Shown in pieces: positions 1 to 8,414 of a stretch of 64,000 bases of DNA. The position numbers were made by a program, and so were the translations under genes. Each line of letters starts with the position of its first letter. Position 1 is the first letter of the stretch. Source of the stretch: an uncultured Eudoraea sp. (GTDB lineage Bacteria; Bacteroidota; Bacteroidia; Flavobacteriales; Flavobacteriaceae); NCBI RefSeq assembly GCF_947258925.1, contig NZ_CAMYKG010000036.1, positions 1 to 64,000 on the forward strand, written 5' to 3'. The notes under the pieces were generated by a model that did no database searches, was not told where the DNA came from, and worked only from the letters and a program-made list of their open reading frames with translations.

Positions 1-1
1 A

Positions 2-1078
2 AACATAAAGGTCTATCAGGGAGCTGAGCAGCCCCCGGAATCGCTCCATTTGCATTTTGTTCCCTTTACCCAGGGTATGTTGTATGTTGGGAATGTAGAG
101 CCTTTGGCGGAAGACCAGATAGAGTCCGTACAATCTTTGGCCGATGCTTTTGCTATTGCTTATGCCCGGTACGAGGACTTTACCAAATTAGAAAAAGCCA
201 AACAGAGTGTGGAAACCACTTTAACCGAATTAAAAACCACTCAAACACAGTTGGTGCAATCCGAAAAAATGGCGTCTTTGGGAGAACTTACCGCAGGGAT
301 TGCCCATGAAATACAAAACCCCTTGAACTTTGTGAATAATTTTTCGGAGGTAAGTGTTGAACTTATTGAGGAAATGCACGAAGAATTGGAGAAAGGCGAC
401 CTTAAGGAAGCGCTGGCCATCGCAGAGGATGTTAAGCTAAACCTGGATAAGATAACCCACCATGGTAAAAGGGCAGATGGTATTGTCAAAGGAATGCTGC
501 AGCATAGCAGAAGCAGCAGCGGGCAAAAAGAACCTACAGATATTAATGTCCTCGCCGATGAATATCTACGACTGGCCTACCATGGTCTTAGGGCCAAAGA
601 CAAATCTTTCAATGCAACTATGGAAACAGATTTTGATGAAGGCATTGGCAAGGTAAATATTGTTCCGCAAGATATTGGAAGGGTTATTTTAAATTTAATC
701 ACAAATGCCTTCTATGCCTGTACTGAGCGTAGTCGAAGTGTGGTGAATGAGAAGTCATCTGTTGCCAATTTATCCGGCGAAGCCTCAGAAAAGGTGGAGG
801 CTCCGGAGGTTAACTATGAACCAACGGTTTCAGTCAGCACTAAAAAGAAAGGCGAGCAGGTTTTGATTTCGGTAAAAGACAACGGCAATGGAATACCAAA
901 AAAAGTTTTGGACAAAATATTTCAACCTTTCTTTACCACCAAGCCAACGGGGCAGGGCACAGGATTAGGATTATCCTTATCTTATGATATTGTAAAAGCG
1001 CACGGGGGTGAGTTGAAAGTGAAGACCAAAGAAGGGGAAGGGACGGAATTTATAATTCACTTGCCATTATTGAACTAA
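2..1078 (+). CDS. Sensor histidine kinase, 5' end outside window
   Basis: The reading frame is open from base 2, so the gene begins upstream; the TTG at 50 is not a convincing start. The visible N-terminus looks like the end of a GAF-type sensor domain (FVPFTQGMLYVG), followed by a coiled-coil linker. The HisKA dimerisation segment holds the phospho-acceptor His in GIAHEIQNP (codon 305-307). The HATPase domain shows the N-box (NLITNAFY), G1 (VKDNGNGIP) and G2 (GTGLGLSLSYD) boxes. No membrane helix is visible in this part. It should autophosphorylate and pass phosphate to a receiver, most likely one of the two encoded 2 kb downstream. An 8-codon repeat insertion sits just after the N-box. The catalytic half closely matches the next gene, which starts 4 bp downstream. 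Confidence 0.9.
   Translation, partial: NIKVYQGAEQPPESLHLHFVPFTQGMLYVGNVEPLAEDQIESVQSLADAFAIAYARYEDFTKLEKAKQSVETTLTELKTTQTQLVQSEKMASLGELTAGIAHEIQNPLNFVNNFSEVSVELIEEMHEELEKGDLKEALAIAEDVKLNLDKITHHGKRADGIVKGMLQHSRSSSGQKEPTDINVLADEYLRLAYHGLRAKDKSFNATMETDFDEGIGKVNIVPQDIGRVILNLITNAFYACTERSRSVVNEKSSVANLSGEASEKVEAPEVNYEPTVSVSTKKKGEQVLISVKDNGNGIPKKVLDKIFQPFFTTKPTGQGTGLGLSLSYDIVKAHGGELKVKTKEGEGTEFIIHLPLLN
719..742 (+). repeat. 24-bp in-frame repeat insertion, copy 1
   Basis: These 24 bases encode CTERSRSV between the N-box (NAFYA) and the VNEK continuation expected in kinases of this family. The core ACTGAGCGTAGTCGAAGT resembles a short dispersed repeat that I recall as common in Bacteroidota genomes. 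The length is a multiple of three, so the frame survives. A copy with one base changed lies at the same place in the next kinase. Confidence 0.7.
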
Positions 1079-1082
1079 CTTT

Positions 1083-3179
1083 ATGAAACACTTTTTTAAA
1101 ATATTGTTGTTAGTTCTGCTACCGGCTTTTTTGATGGCTCAGAACGACGACTATTTAACCGAGTTGAGCCAGCAACAGGCCGACAGTATTCAACTGGTAT
1201 TAAAAAACACATCGAATGATACCTTGCGTATGTCATTCAGCAGAGACCTGGGATTACATTATTTGGAAGTCCAAAAAGACACTGCCATCTATTTTTTTGA
1301 ACAACAGATATCTCTAGCCAAAAATTTAAAATTAAAATTATGGGAAGCAGATGGGTATGCGCTGTTAACTTATGCCACGGCAAAAAGCGGAAACTTTATT
1401 GAGTCATTAAATGCACTGTTACAGGGTTTAAAAATTGCAGAAGATCCCGAATGCGAAAAGAATATCTGGCAAATAACAAAATTTTCAAAAAGCAGGAATC
1501 CACATTACGCCAGGTTGCTTGTTTTAGCAAATCTCAACCTTCAGAGCGGTCATTTATATAGAGCTAATCAAAAAATTGAACAAGAAAAAAGAAGCTATCT
1601 GGAATGCCTCAAACTTGCTGAGGTAGTAAACGATCCAACATTTTCACATTTTGGTGCTCATATGTTGGGAGGTACTTATATAGCGCTCAATAAATTGGAT
1701 TCAGCCCTGGTATTTGAAAAAATGGCAATTGCTTATTCCGACAAGTCTGGATATAAAAAATACAGAGGTCAAATTTTTGAATTTATTGGAAAAATATATT
1801 TAAAGAAAGGAGAGTACGATACTGCGAAAAAATATTTTTATCAGGGAATCCAAACTAACCTGAAACAAAATAACCTCCCTTTTGCAGCCAATATCTATGT
1901 ATTTATGGCAGATTTATTGCGAGAAACGAATGAACTAGACTCCAGCCTTGTTTATGGAAAAAAGGCACTAAAGATTTATCAAAATGTGGGTGAACTACCG
2001 GGAATTCTGGACGCATCCAGGTCTTTATCGACTTCATATAAAGCCCAAAATGAAATAGACAGCGCCTTTTTTTACCAAGAACTCGCCTTTACCGCCAATG
2101 ACAGTCTTAACGACCCCAGAAAGAAAAATAAATTCTTTAATCTGGGATTCGATGAGCAACTCAGGTTAAAAGAACTTGAAAAGGAAAAGATTGAAAAAGA
2201 AAACACAATGAGAACATATACATTGCTTGCGGGCATAGCCGTAGTGTTGTTGGTTTCTTTTTTACTATACAGGAATAACCGTAACCGAAAAAAGGCAAAT
2301 GAATTGTTGCAAAAGCAAAAAACAGAGATTGAAGTACAGAAAAAAAGTGTTGAAGAAGCACTATCCGATTTAAAGGCAACCCAATCCCAACTTATCCAGT
2401 CCGAAAAAATGGCCAGCTTGGGGGAATTGACCGCCGGAATTGCCCATGAAATCCAAAACCCGTTGAACTTTGTGAATAATTTTTCAGAAGTCAGCAATGA
2501 GTTGATTGATGAGATGAACGAAGAAATAGAGAAAGGAGATCTGAAAGAAGCTAAAGCAATCGCGGACGACATCAAACAAAATCTTGAAAAAATAAATCAC
2601 CATGGTAAACGGGCCGATTCTATTGTAAAAGGCATGCTGCAACACAGCCGCAGCAGTAGTGGTGTAAAAGAGCCCACCGATATCAATGCATTGGCGGATG
2701 AATATCTTCGCCTGGCCTATCATGGTTTACGTGCCAGGGACAAGAGCTTTAATGCGAAGTTTGAAACTACTTTTGAAGAAGGTATTGGTAAGTTGAATGT
2801 CATTCCACAAGATATTGGAAGAGTGATTTTGAATTTAATCACGAATGCATTCTATGCCTGTACTGAGCGCAGTCGAAGTGTGGTATCTGAGAGAAAACAA
2901 AAACAACCTGAAGGTTATGAACCCATCGTTTCAGTCAGCACTAAAAAGAAAGGTGAACAGGTTTTGATATCAGTAAAAGACAACGGCAATGGAATACCAA
3001 TAAAAGTTTTGGACAAAATATTTCAACCTTTCTTTACCACGAAGCCCACCGGGCAGGGAACAGGCCTTGGTCTTAGTATGAGTTATGACATAGTGACCAA
3101 AGGACATGGTGGAGAATTAAAAGTGGAATCGGAAGAAGGAAAAGGAACAACGTTTACCGTGGTTTTACCCAGTAAATAG
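1083..3179 (+). CDS. TPR-containing membrane sensor histidine kinase
   Basis: This 698-residue protein starts with a signal peptide (MKHFFKILLLVLLPAFLMAQ). A periplasmic TPR-rich region follows, up to about residue 370. One membrane helix lies near 377-397 (LLAGIAVVLLVSFLLY). A cytoplasmic coiled coil leads to HisKA with the phospho-acceptor at His455 (GIAHEIQNP) and then HATPase with N, G1 (DNGNGIP) and G2 (GTGLGLSMSYD) boxes. The architecture is typical of Bacteroidota TPR kinases that sense an unknown periplasmic signal. Its catalytic half is almost the same as that of the preceding gene at nucleotide level, suggesting tandem duplication or gene conversion. It carries the same CTERSRSV insertion. 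Two receiver genes follow within 55 bp, so they are the likely phosphate acceptors. Confidence 0.93.
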   Translation: MKHFFKILLLVLLPAFLMAQNDDYLTELSQQQADSIQLVLKNTSNDTLRMSFSRDLGLHYLEVQKDTAIYFFEQQISLAKNLKLKLWEADGYALLTYATAKSGNFIESLNALLQGLKIAEDPECEKNIWQITKFSKSRNPHYARLLVLANLNLQSGHLYRANQKIEQEKRSYLECLKLAEVVNDPTFSHFGAHMLGGTYIALNKLDSALVFEKMAIAYSDKSGYKKYRGQIFEFIGKIYLKKGEYDTAKKYFYQGIQTNLKQNNLPFAANIYVFMADLLRETNELDSSLVYGKKALKIYQNVGELPGILDASRSLSTSYKAQNEIDSAFFYQELAFTANDSLNDPRKKNKFFNLGFDEQLRLKELEKEKIEKENTMRTYTLLAGIAVVLLVSFLLYRNNRNRKKANELLQKQKTEIEVQKKSVEEALSDLKATQSQLIQSEKMASLGELTAGIAHEIQNPLNFVNNFSEVSNELIDEMNEEIEKGDLKEAKAIADDIKQNLEKINHHGKRADSIVKGMLQHSRSSSGVKEPTDINALADEYLRLAYHGLRARDKSFNAKFETTFEEGIGKLNVIPQDIGRVILNLITNAFYACTERSRSVVSERKQKQPEGYEPIVSVSTKKKGEQVLISVKDNGNGIPIKVLDKIFQPFFTTKPTGQGTGLGLSMSYDIVTKGHGGELKVESEEGKGTTFTVVLPSK
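2859..2882 (+). repeat. 24-bp in-frame repeat insertion, copy 2
   Basis: This is the same 24-bp element as at 719-742, with one base changed (GAGCGC for GAGCGT). It again encodes CTERSRSV directly after NAFYA in the HATPase domain. The shared site shows that the insertion predates the kinase duplication or was spread by gene conversion. Confidence 0.7.
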
Positions 3180-3232
3180 GAAAATAAGAAGCCCAAAAAA
3201 TCAATGCGAATTCACAATAAATCATAAGACCT

Positions 3233-3607
3233 ATGAAAATTTTAGTAGTAGACGACGAACGGGACGTACAACTGTTGTTTCAGCAACGGTTTCGTAAAGA
3301 GATACGGAAAAACGAACTTAATTTTGTCTTTGCCTTTTCGGGTGAAGAAGCATTGGATACTTTACGGGAAATGGAGCATAAGGCAGTGTTGATTTTGTCT
3401 GATATTAACATGCCTGGAATGAGCGGTTTGGAGCTCTTGGAAAAAATTCGGGAGGACTATGATAAACCGCCCCCATTGGTCATGATGATCACTGCCTATG
3501 GGGACCAGGACAACCGAGATACAGCAGCTCGATTGGGAGCGGATGATTTCCTCACCAAACCATTAGAATTTGGTATCTTAAAGGAAAAATTAAAAGCGAT
3601 AATATGA
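3233..3607 (+). CDS. Single-domain response regulator (REC)
   Basis: The 124-residue protein is one receiver domain with no output domain. The acidic pocket is at Asp7-Asp8, the phospho-acceptor at Asp57 ([11 protein letters not shown]), the switch Thr at 87 (ITAYG) and the conserved Lys at 109 (LTKP). Such lone receivers act as phosphate shuttles or sinks, or bind partner proteins. It starts 53 bp after the TPR kinase and overlaps the next gene by 4 bp (ATGA), so the two receivers are translationally coupled. The receiver domains of the pair resemble each other, including the FRK(E/Q)IR(K/Q)NE stretch, which suggests duplication. The likely partners are the two upstream kinases. Confidence 0.93.
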   Translation: MKILVVDDERDVQLLFQQRFRKEIRKNELNFVFAFSGEEALDTLREMEHKAVLILSDINMPGMSGLELLEKIREDYDKPPPLVMMITAYGDQDNRDTAARLGADDFLTKPLEFGILKEKLKAII

Positions 3608-4647
3608 CTTCAAAAATACTGGTGGTGGATGATGAGACTGATCTTGAGGTGCTCATCAAACAAAAATTCCGAAAACAGATAAGGCAAAATGAATATGAGT
3701 TTGTATTTGCTATCAATGGAATAGACGCACTGGAAAAACTAGACACCCATCCTAATATGGATCTGGTGCTTAGCGACATTAATATGCCTGAAATGGATGG
3801 GCTCACTTTGCTTAGCAAACTCAATGAACTAAACCCATTATTGAAATCGGTGATGGTATCGGCCTATGGTGATATGGAAAACATACGTACAGCGATGAAC
3901 AGAGGTGCTTTTGATTTTATCACCAAACCCATCAATTTTGAAGATCTTACCATAACCATGGAAAAAACCTTAAAACATGTAAGGCAAATAAAAGATACAC
4001 TTAAGGCCATAAAAGAGAACAACATTTTAAAGATGTACGTAGACGAAAATGTATTAAACTTTATGGGCAGCAAGGAATATGAAACTACCATAATGGCCAA
4101 TGAAAATATTGAGGCTACAGTGATGTTTATAGATGTTTGCGGTTTTACGGCTATAAGTGAGAGCACCCCGGCCGATGTAGTTGTAAATATGTTAAACACC
4201 TACTTTGATATGATGGTGAAGGAGATCATTGCCCAACAAGGTTATGTAGACAAATTTATCGGGGATGCAATTATGGCCGTTTTTAGGGGAGAATATCATT
4301 TAGATCGGGCCATTGATGCCGCTCTGGCTGTGCGTGAAAAAATCGGTAACCTTCCTGAACCTGAGGGGATCTCAAATTACAGTCCGAAAGTATCAATCGG
4401 CATTAAAAGTGGTGAGATGGTCTCCGGGAATATTGGCTCTTCAAGTTTAAAAAGATTAGACTATACTGTAATCGGGGATACCGTAAATACTGCTGCCCGC
4501 TTGCAGGATGCTGCTAAAGAAAATCAAATCATAATTTGCGAGAATTGTTATGATGGAGTTAAAGAATCTTTTCGTTGCCAAAAAGTGGGTAGTATTAACA
4601 TGAAGAATAAGGCAGCCCCACTTAATGTGTATGAAGTTCTGGAATAA
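3604..4647 (+). CDS. Receiver-class III adenylate/guanylate cyclase fusion
   Basis: The 347-residue protein has an N-terminal receiver (acidic pair Asp9-Asp10, phospho-acceptor Asp58, Lys108) and a coiled linker around 120-155. A class III nucleotide cyclase domain follows. Metal-binding Asp177 (FIDVCGFT) and Asp221 ([11 protein letters not shown]) are present. So are the purine-selecting Lys217 and the transition-state residues Asn295 and Arg299 (DTVNTAARL). The second base-selecting position is Thr288 (YTVIGD) rather than Asp, the signature of class IIIb enzymes, several of which respond to bicarbonate. All catalytic residues are intact, so it should make cAMP under phosphorylation control. 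It overlaps the upstream receiver by 4 bp. Guanylate cyclase activity is less likely given the Lys. Confidence 0.9.
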   Translation: MTSKILVVDDETDLEVLIKQKFRKQIRQNEYEFVFAINGIDALEKLDTHPNMDLVLSDINMPEMDGLTLLSKLNELNPLLKSVMVSAYGDMENIRTAMNRGAFDFITKPINFEDLTITMEKTLKHVRQIKDTLKAIKENNILKMYVDENVLNFMGSKEYETTIMANENIEATVMFIDVCGFTAISESTPADVVVNMLNTYFDMMVKEIIAQQGYVDKFIGDAIMAVFRGEYHLDRAIDAALAVREKIGNLPEPEGISNYSPKVSIGIKSGEMVSGNIGSSSLKRLDYTVIGDTVNTAARLQDAAKENQIIICENCYDGVKESFRCQKVGSINMKNKAAPLNVYEVLE

Positions 4648-4680
4648 CCCATAAAAATGAATCCTACCAGATTTAAGGGG

Positions 4681-4688
4681 TAAATTTG
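4681..4688 (+). promoter_or_regulatory. Bacteroidota promoter -7 element (TAAATTTG)
   Basis: TAAATTTG matches the TAnnTTTG -7 consensus of the Bacteroidota primary sigma factor. Initiation a few bases downstream would give a leader of about 45 nt to the moaE ATG at 4742. It would exclude the further upstream in-frame ATG at 4691. No clear TTTG -33 box is seen. Confidence 0.5.
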
Positions 4689-4741
4689 GAATGAGTCTAA
4701 TTTCCCAAATCTTCTTTACCTTCGTAGTATTAGAAATAAAC

Positions 4742-5185
4742 ATGGAAGAGCCACAAATTAAAGACGTATTTATAGATGGAGCGATAAGTCCTGAATTTAT
4801 TGCAAAGGCTATTGCAAAGCACCAGACAAAGACACAGATTGGAGCCCATGATATATTTCTGGGTCAGGTAAGGGCAGACATAATAGAAGGAAAGACAGTT
4901 GAGGCCATTGAGTACTCTGTTTACGAGGAAATGGCCAATCTAAAATTTCATGAAATCAGGGAAGCTGCCTTCAAAAAGTTTGATTTAAGTTGCCTGCATA
5001 TTTACCATAGCAGAGGAATTGTGAAAAAGGGCGAAATCTGCTTGTTTGTTTTTGTATCCTCCCCTCATCGAAAAGAGGTATTTGAAGCTTTACATGAAGT
5101 TGTTGAAGAAATTAAAAAACAGGTTCCGGTTTTTGGAAAGGAATTATTTGAAGATGATTCCTATCAATGGAAAGTAAACAGCTAA
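4742..5185 (+). CDS. moaE: Molybdopterin synthase catalytic subunit MoaE
   Basis: The large subunit of molybdopterin synthase transfers sulfur from MoaD thiocarboxylate to cyclic pyranopterin monophosphate. The 147-residue product shows the MoaE signatures GAHDIFLGQVR, YSVYEEMA, SRGIVKKGE and SSPHRKEVFEAL. The C-terminal lysine-rich active segment is IKKQVPVFGKE. An in-frame ATG at 4691 would add 17 hydrophobic residues not expected in MoaE and lies at the probable transcription start, so I use 4742. It overlaps moaC by 19 bp. No moaA, moaD, moeA or mobA is found here, so the rest of the pathway must be encoded elsewhere if the cofactor is made. Confidence 0.9.
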   Translation: MEEPQIKDVFIDGAISPEFIAKAIAKHQTKTQIGAHDIFLGQVRADIIEGKTVEAIEYSVYEEMANLKFHEIREAAFKKFDLSCLHIYHSRGIVKKGEICLFVFVSSPHRKEVFEALHEVVEEIKKQVPVFGKELFEDDSYQWKVNS

Positions 5186-5616
5186 GGATGGTAGATATTA
5201 CACATAAAAAAAATACATTAAGGACTGCTGTTGCCCAGGCTATTGTGCAAGTAAGTTCTAAAAATACTATAGAGGCCATTCTGAACAAAAAGGTACCCAA
5301 AGGCGATGTATTTGTCATGAGCAAAGCTGCGGGATTGTTGGGAGTGAAAAAGACTTCAGACCTTTTACCGGACTGCCATCCATTACCCATTGAGTATACA
5401 GACATTGATTACGAAGTAGAAGGACTTCAGATCAAAGTATTGATCACCGTAAAAACCAACTACAAAACAGGTGTGGAGGTTGAGGCTATGCATGGGGCTA
5501 GCATTGTTGCACTAAATATGTACGATATGCTCAAACCAATAGATAAAGGTGTGGAAATAAGTGCTATTAAACTACTGCAGAAAACGGGAGGCAAATCAGA
5601 TATTAAACTATCTTAA
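5167..5616 (+). CDS. moaC: Cyclic pyranopterin monophosphate synthase MoaC
   Basis: MoaC converts the MoaA product (3',8-cyclo-7,8-dihydro-GTP) to cyclic pyranopterin monophosphate. The family features are MVDITHK at the N-terminus, the His of CHPLP, the EVEAMHGAS segment and the catalytic YDMLK near the C-terminus. The start at 5167 overlaps moaE by 19 bp; the ATG at 5188 (MVDI) would leave a 2-bp gap and is equally plausible. Other MoaC proteins carry some residues ahead of MVDV, which slightly favours 5167. It ends 4 bp from the convergent gene at 5621. Together with moaE it is a two-gene fragment of a cofactor locus. Confidence 0.9.
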   Translation: MESKQLRMVDITHKKNTLRTAVAQAIVQVSSKNTIEAILNKKVPKGDVFVMSKAAGLLGVKKTSDLLPDCHPLPIEYTDIDYEVEGLQIKVLITVKTNYKTGVEVEAMHGASIVALNMYDMLKPIDKGVEISAIKLLQKTGGKSDIKLS

Positions 5617-5620
5617 AACA

Positions 5621-6325
5621 TTATTTTCTGGCAGCCCAGATTTCATACATGGGTTTGCCCTTGCTGTTTTTACCTTTATGGTGCCAGTCATTTCCCTTTA
5701 TATCATAAGTAAAATTAAGTTGAGCTCCTACCCGGGAGTTGTCCCGGGAAAAAAATTGAATATTTTCGGTATAGACCCCATCTTTTGCAGTATATGTTCC
5801 TCCCCCCGTACCCGAAAATTTAAAAGTTTCTGTATGATAGGCAATCCATTGAAAATGTCCATCCATCAAAAATTTCATTGTTTTTCGCGCATTACTTTCT
5901 CCGCGTCGTTCCTGTCCTTCATCCGGACCACGCGATGCAAAAAGCCATTTTCCATCCAGTGGCTGCTTAAAATCAGGGTCTTTTTTAAATACCAGATCGT
6001 CATTTCCATCTAAAACCAAGCCTTCTTCTACTAATTCTACCGGTATGTTGATAGAGGTTACTGTATCCTCTTCATAATTAGAATTGAATTCGAGCTTTAC
6101 ATTTAATACCTTATCGTCCAGGGTATAAAAACCGCCTAGTGACTTTACAAAACCTGCGGGCGATTTTGAATAAATGGTATGAACAAAATAATTGTCATCA
6201 ATTTTGAGTTCATGTGTAAGGCTAAGACTATCCAGATTTTCCCGGGCATGATAGATCCCGGGAGAAATCTGAGCATTAATATTTGTAAAAACTAATAGTG
6301 ATAACAGCAAAATAGTCCATTTCAT
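5621..6325 (-). CDS. Secreted protein of unknown function
   Basis: The 234-residue protein has a signal peptide (MKWTILLLSLLVFTNINA, cut before QISPG). It is rich in beta strands, aromatic residues and glycine. A distinctive C-terminal half contains GKWLFASRGPD, FLMDGHFQWIAYHTET, SGTGGGTYT and FFSRDNSRVGA. I recall this pattern from conserved Bacteroidota proteins annotated only as membrane or secreted, with a lipocalin-like flavour. No catalytic motif is evident. It converges with moaC with a 4-bp gap and is transcribed alone. Confidence 0.75.
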   Translation of the reverse strand: MKWTILLLSLLVFTNINAQISPGIYHARENLDSLSLTHELKIDDNYFVHTIYSKSPAGFVKSLGGFYTLDDKVLNVKLEFNSNYEEDTVTSINIPVELVEEGLVLDGNDDLVFKKDPDFKQPLDGKWLFASRGPDEGQERRGESNARKTMKFLMDGHFQWIAYHTETFKFSGTGGGTYTAKDGVYTENIQFFSRDNSRVGAQLNFTYDIKGNDWHHKGKNSKGKPMYEIWAARK

Positions 6326-6401
6326 AATAATACATTTATAAGTTTAAAAATACGGATATTTTCCATGTAAAAATTGGTTTATCACAAGAAGAAACAAACA
6401 C

Positions 6402-7352
6402 TTAAAAGCTTTGTGAAGGCAGGTGTTCTAACATTTCTGTTGTAGTATTTTCCAGATTAAACTTCGGTTCCCATCCCCAATCTTTTTTAGCTAAAGAATC
6501 ATCGATGCTTCTCGGCCATGATTCTGCAATATTTTGTCGGAAATCCGGGTTGTAGGATATCTTGAAATTGGGGATGTGTTTTCTTATACTATCACCAATA
6601 TCTGCGGGTGAAAAACTCATTGCCCCCAGATTGTAAGAAGATCTGACCGTTAATTGTTCCGGCTTAGAATCCATTAGTTTTATAGTCGCCCTAATGGCAT
6701 CATCCATAAACATCATGGGGAGTTTTACATCCTCTTTCAGAAAACAGCTATAGCTGCCTTTGTTCAATGCTTCGTGATAAATTTCGATAGCATAATCTGT
6801 AGTGCCTCCTCCCGGGAGTGTTTTCCAGCTAATAAGCCCCGGATATCTTACACTTCTTACGTCTACACCAAATTTATGGTGATAATAGGAACACCATCTT
6901 TCACCGGATTGTTTGCTTATTCCGTAAACCGTGCTGGGTTCCATTATTGTATTTTGGGGGGTATTATCTTTTGGCGTATTTGGACCAAAAACAGCTATGC
7001 TTGATGGCCAGAAAATTTTTTCAATTTTACCTTCTTTGGCCAGGTTGAGAACATTAAAAAGGGAATTCATATTTAAATTCCATGCTCTTTCAGGAAACTT
7101 TTCAGCTGTTGCGCTTAACATTGCAGCCATTAAATATACTTCTTCAACTTCATGATACATTACGACATCCTCTATGGCTTCATAATTAGTAGCATCAAGT
7201 AATTCAAATGGGCCGGAGTTCATTAGACTTTCACTGCCTTCGCGAATATCACTGGCCACAACTTGTTCATTACCGAACAATTCACGTAAAGCCAGAGTAA
7301 GCTCTGTGCCAATCTGCCCGCAGGCTCCTAAAATCAAGATAGTTTTTTGCAT
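6402..7352 (-). CDS. SDR-family L-threonine 3-dehydrogenase
   Basis: The 316-residue extended short-chain dehydrogenase has an NAD-binding GACGQIG motif at residues 9-15. The catalytic region is WPSSIAVFG followed by YGISK (Tyr-x-x-x-Lys). Length and motifs (STVYGISKQSGERWC, RYPGLISW) fit the SDR-type L-threonine 3-dehydrogenase described in Flavobacterium frigidimaris. That enzyme oxidises threonine to 2-amino-3-oxobutyrate and is unrelated to the zinc-dependent enteric Tdh. No kbl partner is adjacent. It is divergent from the lipoprotein gene at 7417, with 64 bp between the starts. An alternative is another nucleoside-sugar epimerase, but the motif match is specific. Confidence 0.82.
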   Translation of the reverse strand: MQKTILILGACGQIGTELTLALRELFGNEQVVASDIREGSESLMNSGPFELLDATNYEAIEDVVMYHEVEEVYLMAAMLSATAEKFPERAWNLNMNSLFNVLNLAKEGKIEKIFWPSSIAVFGPNTPKDNTPQNTIMEPSTVYGISKQSGERWCSYYHHKFGVDVRSVRYPGLISWKTLPGGGTTDYAIEIYHEALNKGSYSCFLKEDVKLPMMFMDDAIRATIKLMDSKPEQLTVRSSYNLGAMSFSPADIGDSIRKHIPNFKISYNPDFRQNIAESWPRSIDDSLAKKDWGWEPKFNLENTTTEMLEHLPSQSF

Positions 7353-7416
7353 AGTCAGGAAGTAAATAAAATTCCCAGGTAAAGATAGCCTTTATTAAAA
7401 TTTGTACATTCGTCTT

Positions 7417-7911
7417 ATGAGAAAATTCTTTGTTTTCGGGATAACATTAGTACTGTTGTTTTCTTGTGGGAATAAAGCAGATACTGTACAGGTTGACAAA
7501 ATGAATACGCTTGAATTTGACGTTCAAAAGTTGCCCAAAAAATCAATATTGAATGGGGGTACCAGAGCAATTCTTGAGCCATGGCTAGAATTTAATGAAT
7601 TGGATGTCGCGTTTGATGCCCTGTACTCCGTTGAAAATTATGAAGAACTTATTCTGCTTATAGATGAATTTTTGGAAAAGCAAAACGCATTAGCATCTTC
7701 CACATATCCCGAGATTTTTGATAATCCGCAGGTAAAAAGCCGGCAAAAAGTCTTTAAAACCTATGTCTTAAAAGTAAAGGCTACACTGGAGTACCGAAAG
7801 GATCCTATGGAAGCTACAATAGAAATGGTTAATGCCTATAATGGAATGCGCGATCAATTGAATGTACTGGTAAATAGTAACTTGGATACAAAAATGATTT
7901 TAGATGAATAA
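7417..7911 (+). CDS. Putative lipoprotein, unknown function
   Basis: The 164-residue protein starts at ATG 7417; a TTG five codons upstream is less likely. A short signal peptide ends in a lipobox (VLLFSCGNK), so the protein should be lipid-anchored. The rest is helical and acidic (FDALYSVENYEELILLIDEFLEK), with no recognised domain. It overlaps the next gene by 8 bp, suggesting a shared transcript and perhaps related roles in the envelope. Confidence 0.7.
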   Translation: MRKFFVFGITLVLLFSCGNKADTVQVDKMNTLEFDVQKLPKKSILNGGTRAILEPWLEFNELDVAFDALYSVENYEELILLIDEFLEKQNALASSTYPEIFDNPQVKSRQKVFKTYVLKVKATLEYRKDPMEATIEMVNAYNGMRDQLNVLVNSNLDTKMILDE

Positions 7912-8413
7912 GGCAATACTGATTATAGCAATCCTATTTGCAGGGCAATTACTGGCTCAGCAAGATAGCAAGGAGCGCATAAATGATATTATTGATAACT
8001 GGCATAAAGCGGCTTCTGAAGCAGATTTTGAGACCTATTTTGGGATCTTGTCAGATGATGGGGTTTTTATAGGCACTGATGCATCAGAAAATTGGCAAAA
8101 TGAGGAATTCAGGACTTTTTCAAAACCTTATTTTGATAGGGGTAAGGCCTGGAGTTTTACGGCCATTGAACGAAATATTTATTTAGATGAATCAAAGACC
8201 CTGGCCTGGTTTGATGAATTACTCGATACGCGCATGAAAATTTGCAGGGGTTCAGGTGTGCTTCAAAAACAAGATGGAACATGGCGAATTAAACATTATG
8301 TCCTTTCCATAGCTATCCCTAATGATAACGTAGAACAAGTTATCGAACTAAAAAAGGAAAAGGATAGTTTATTCATGTTAGAGAAAAGCTCCGGTAATAT
8401 TAAGGATTATTAA
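7904..8413 (+). CDS. Exported SnoaL/NTF2-like (DUF4440-type) protein
   Basis: The 169-residue protein has a signal peptide (MNKAILIIAILFAGQLLA). It continues with an NTF2-like cone fold: helix (INDIIDNWHKAASEADF), the loop LSDDGVFIGTDASENW, and strands with WFDELLDTRM and DGTWRIKHYVLS. SnoaL/DUF4440 proteins include small enzymes and ligand-binding proteins; the role here is unknown. It overlaps the upstream lipoprotein gene by 8 bp. The 3' end runs directly into the remnant at 8415-8737. Confidence 0.75.
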   Translation: MNKAILIIAILFAGQLLAQQDSKERINDIIDNWHKAASEADFETYFGILSDDGVFIGTDASENWQNEEFRTFSKPYFDRGKAWSFTAIERNIYLDESKTLAWFDELLDTRMKICRGSGVLQKQDGTWRIKHYVLSIAIPNDNVEQVIELKKEKDSLFMLEKSSGNIKDY

Positions 8414-8414
8414 A

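Noticed and set aside
4691-4741. Earlier MoaE start
   Set aside because: The 17 added residues are hydrophobic and unlike MoaE, and the promoter -7 box at 4681 puts the start codon at the transcription start.
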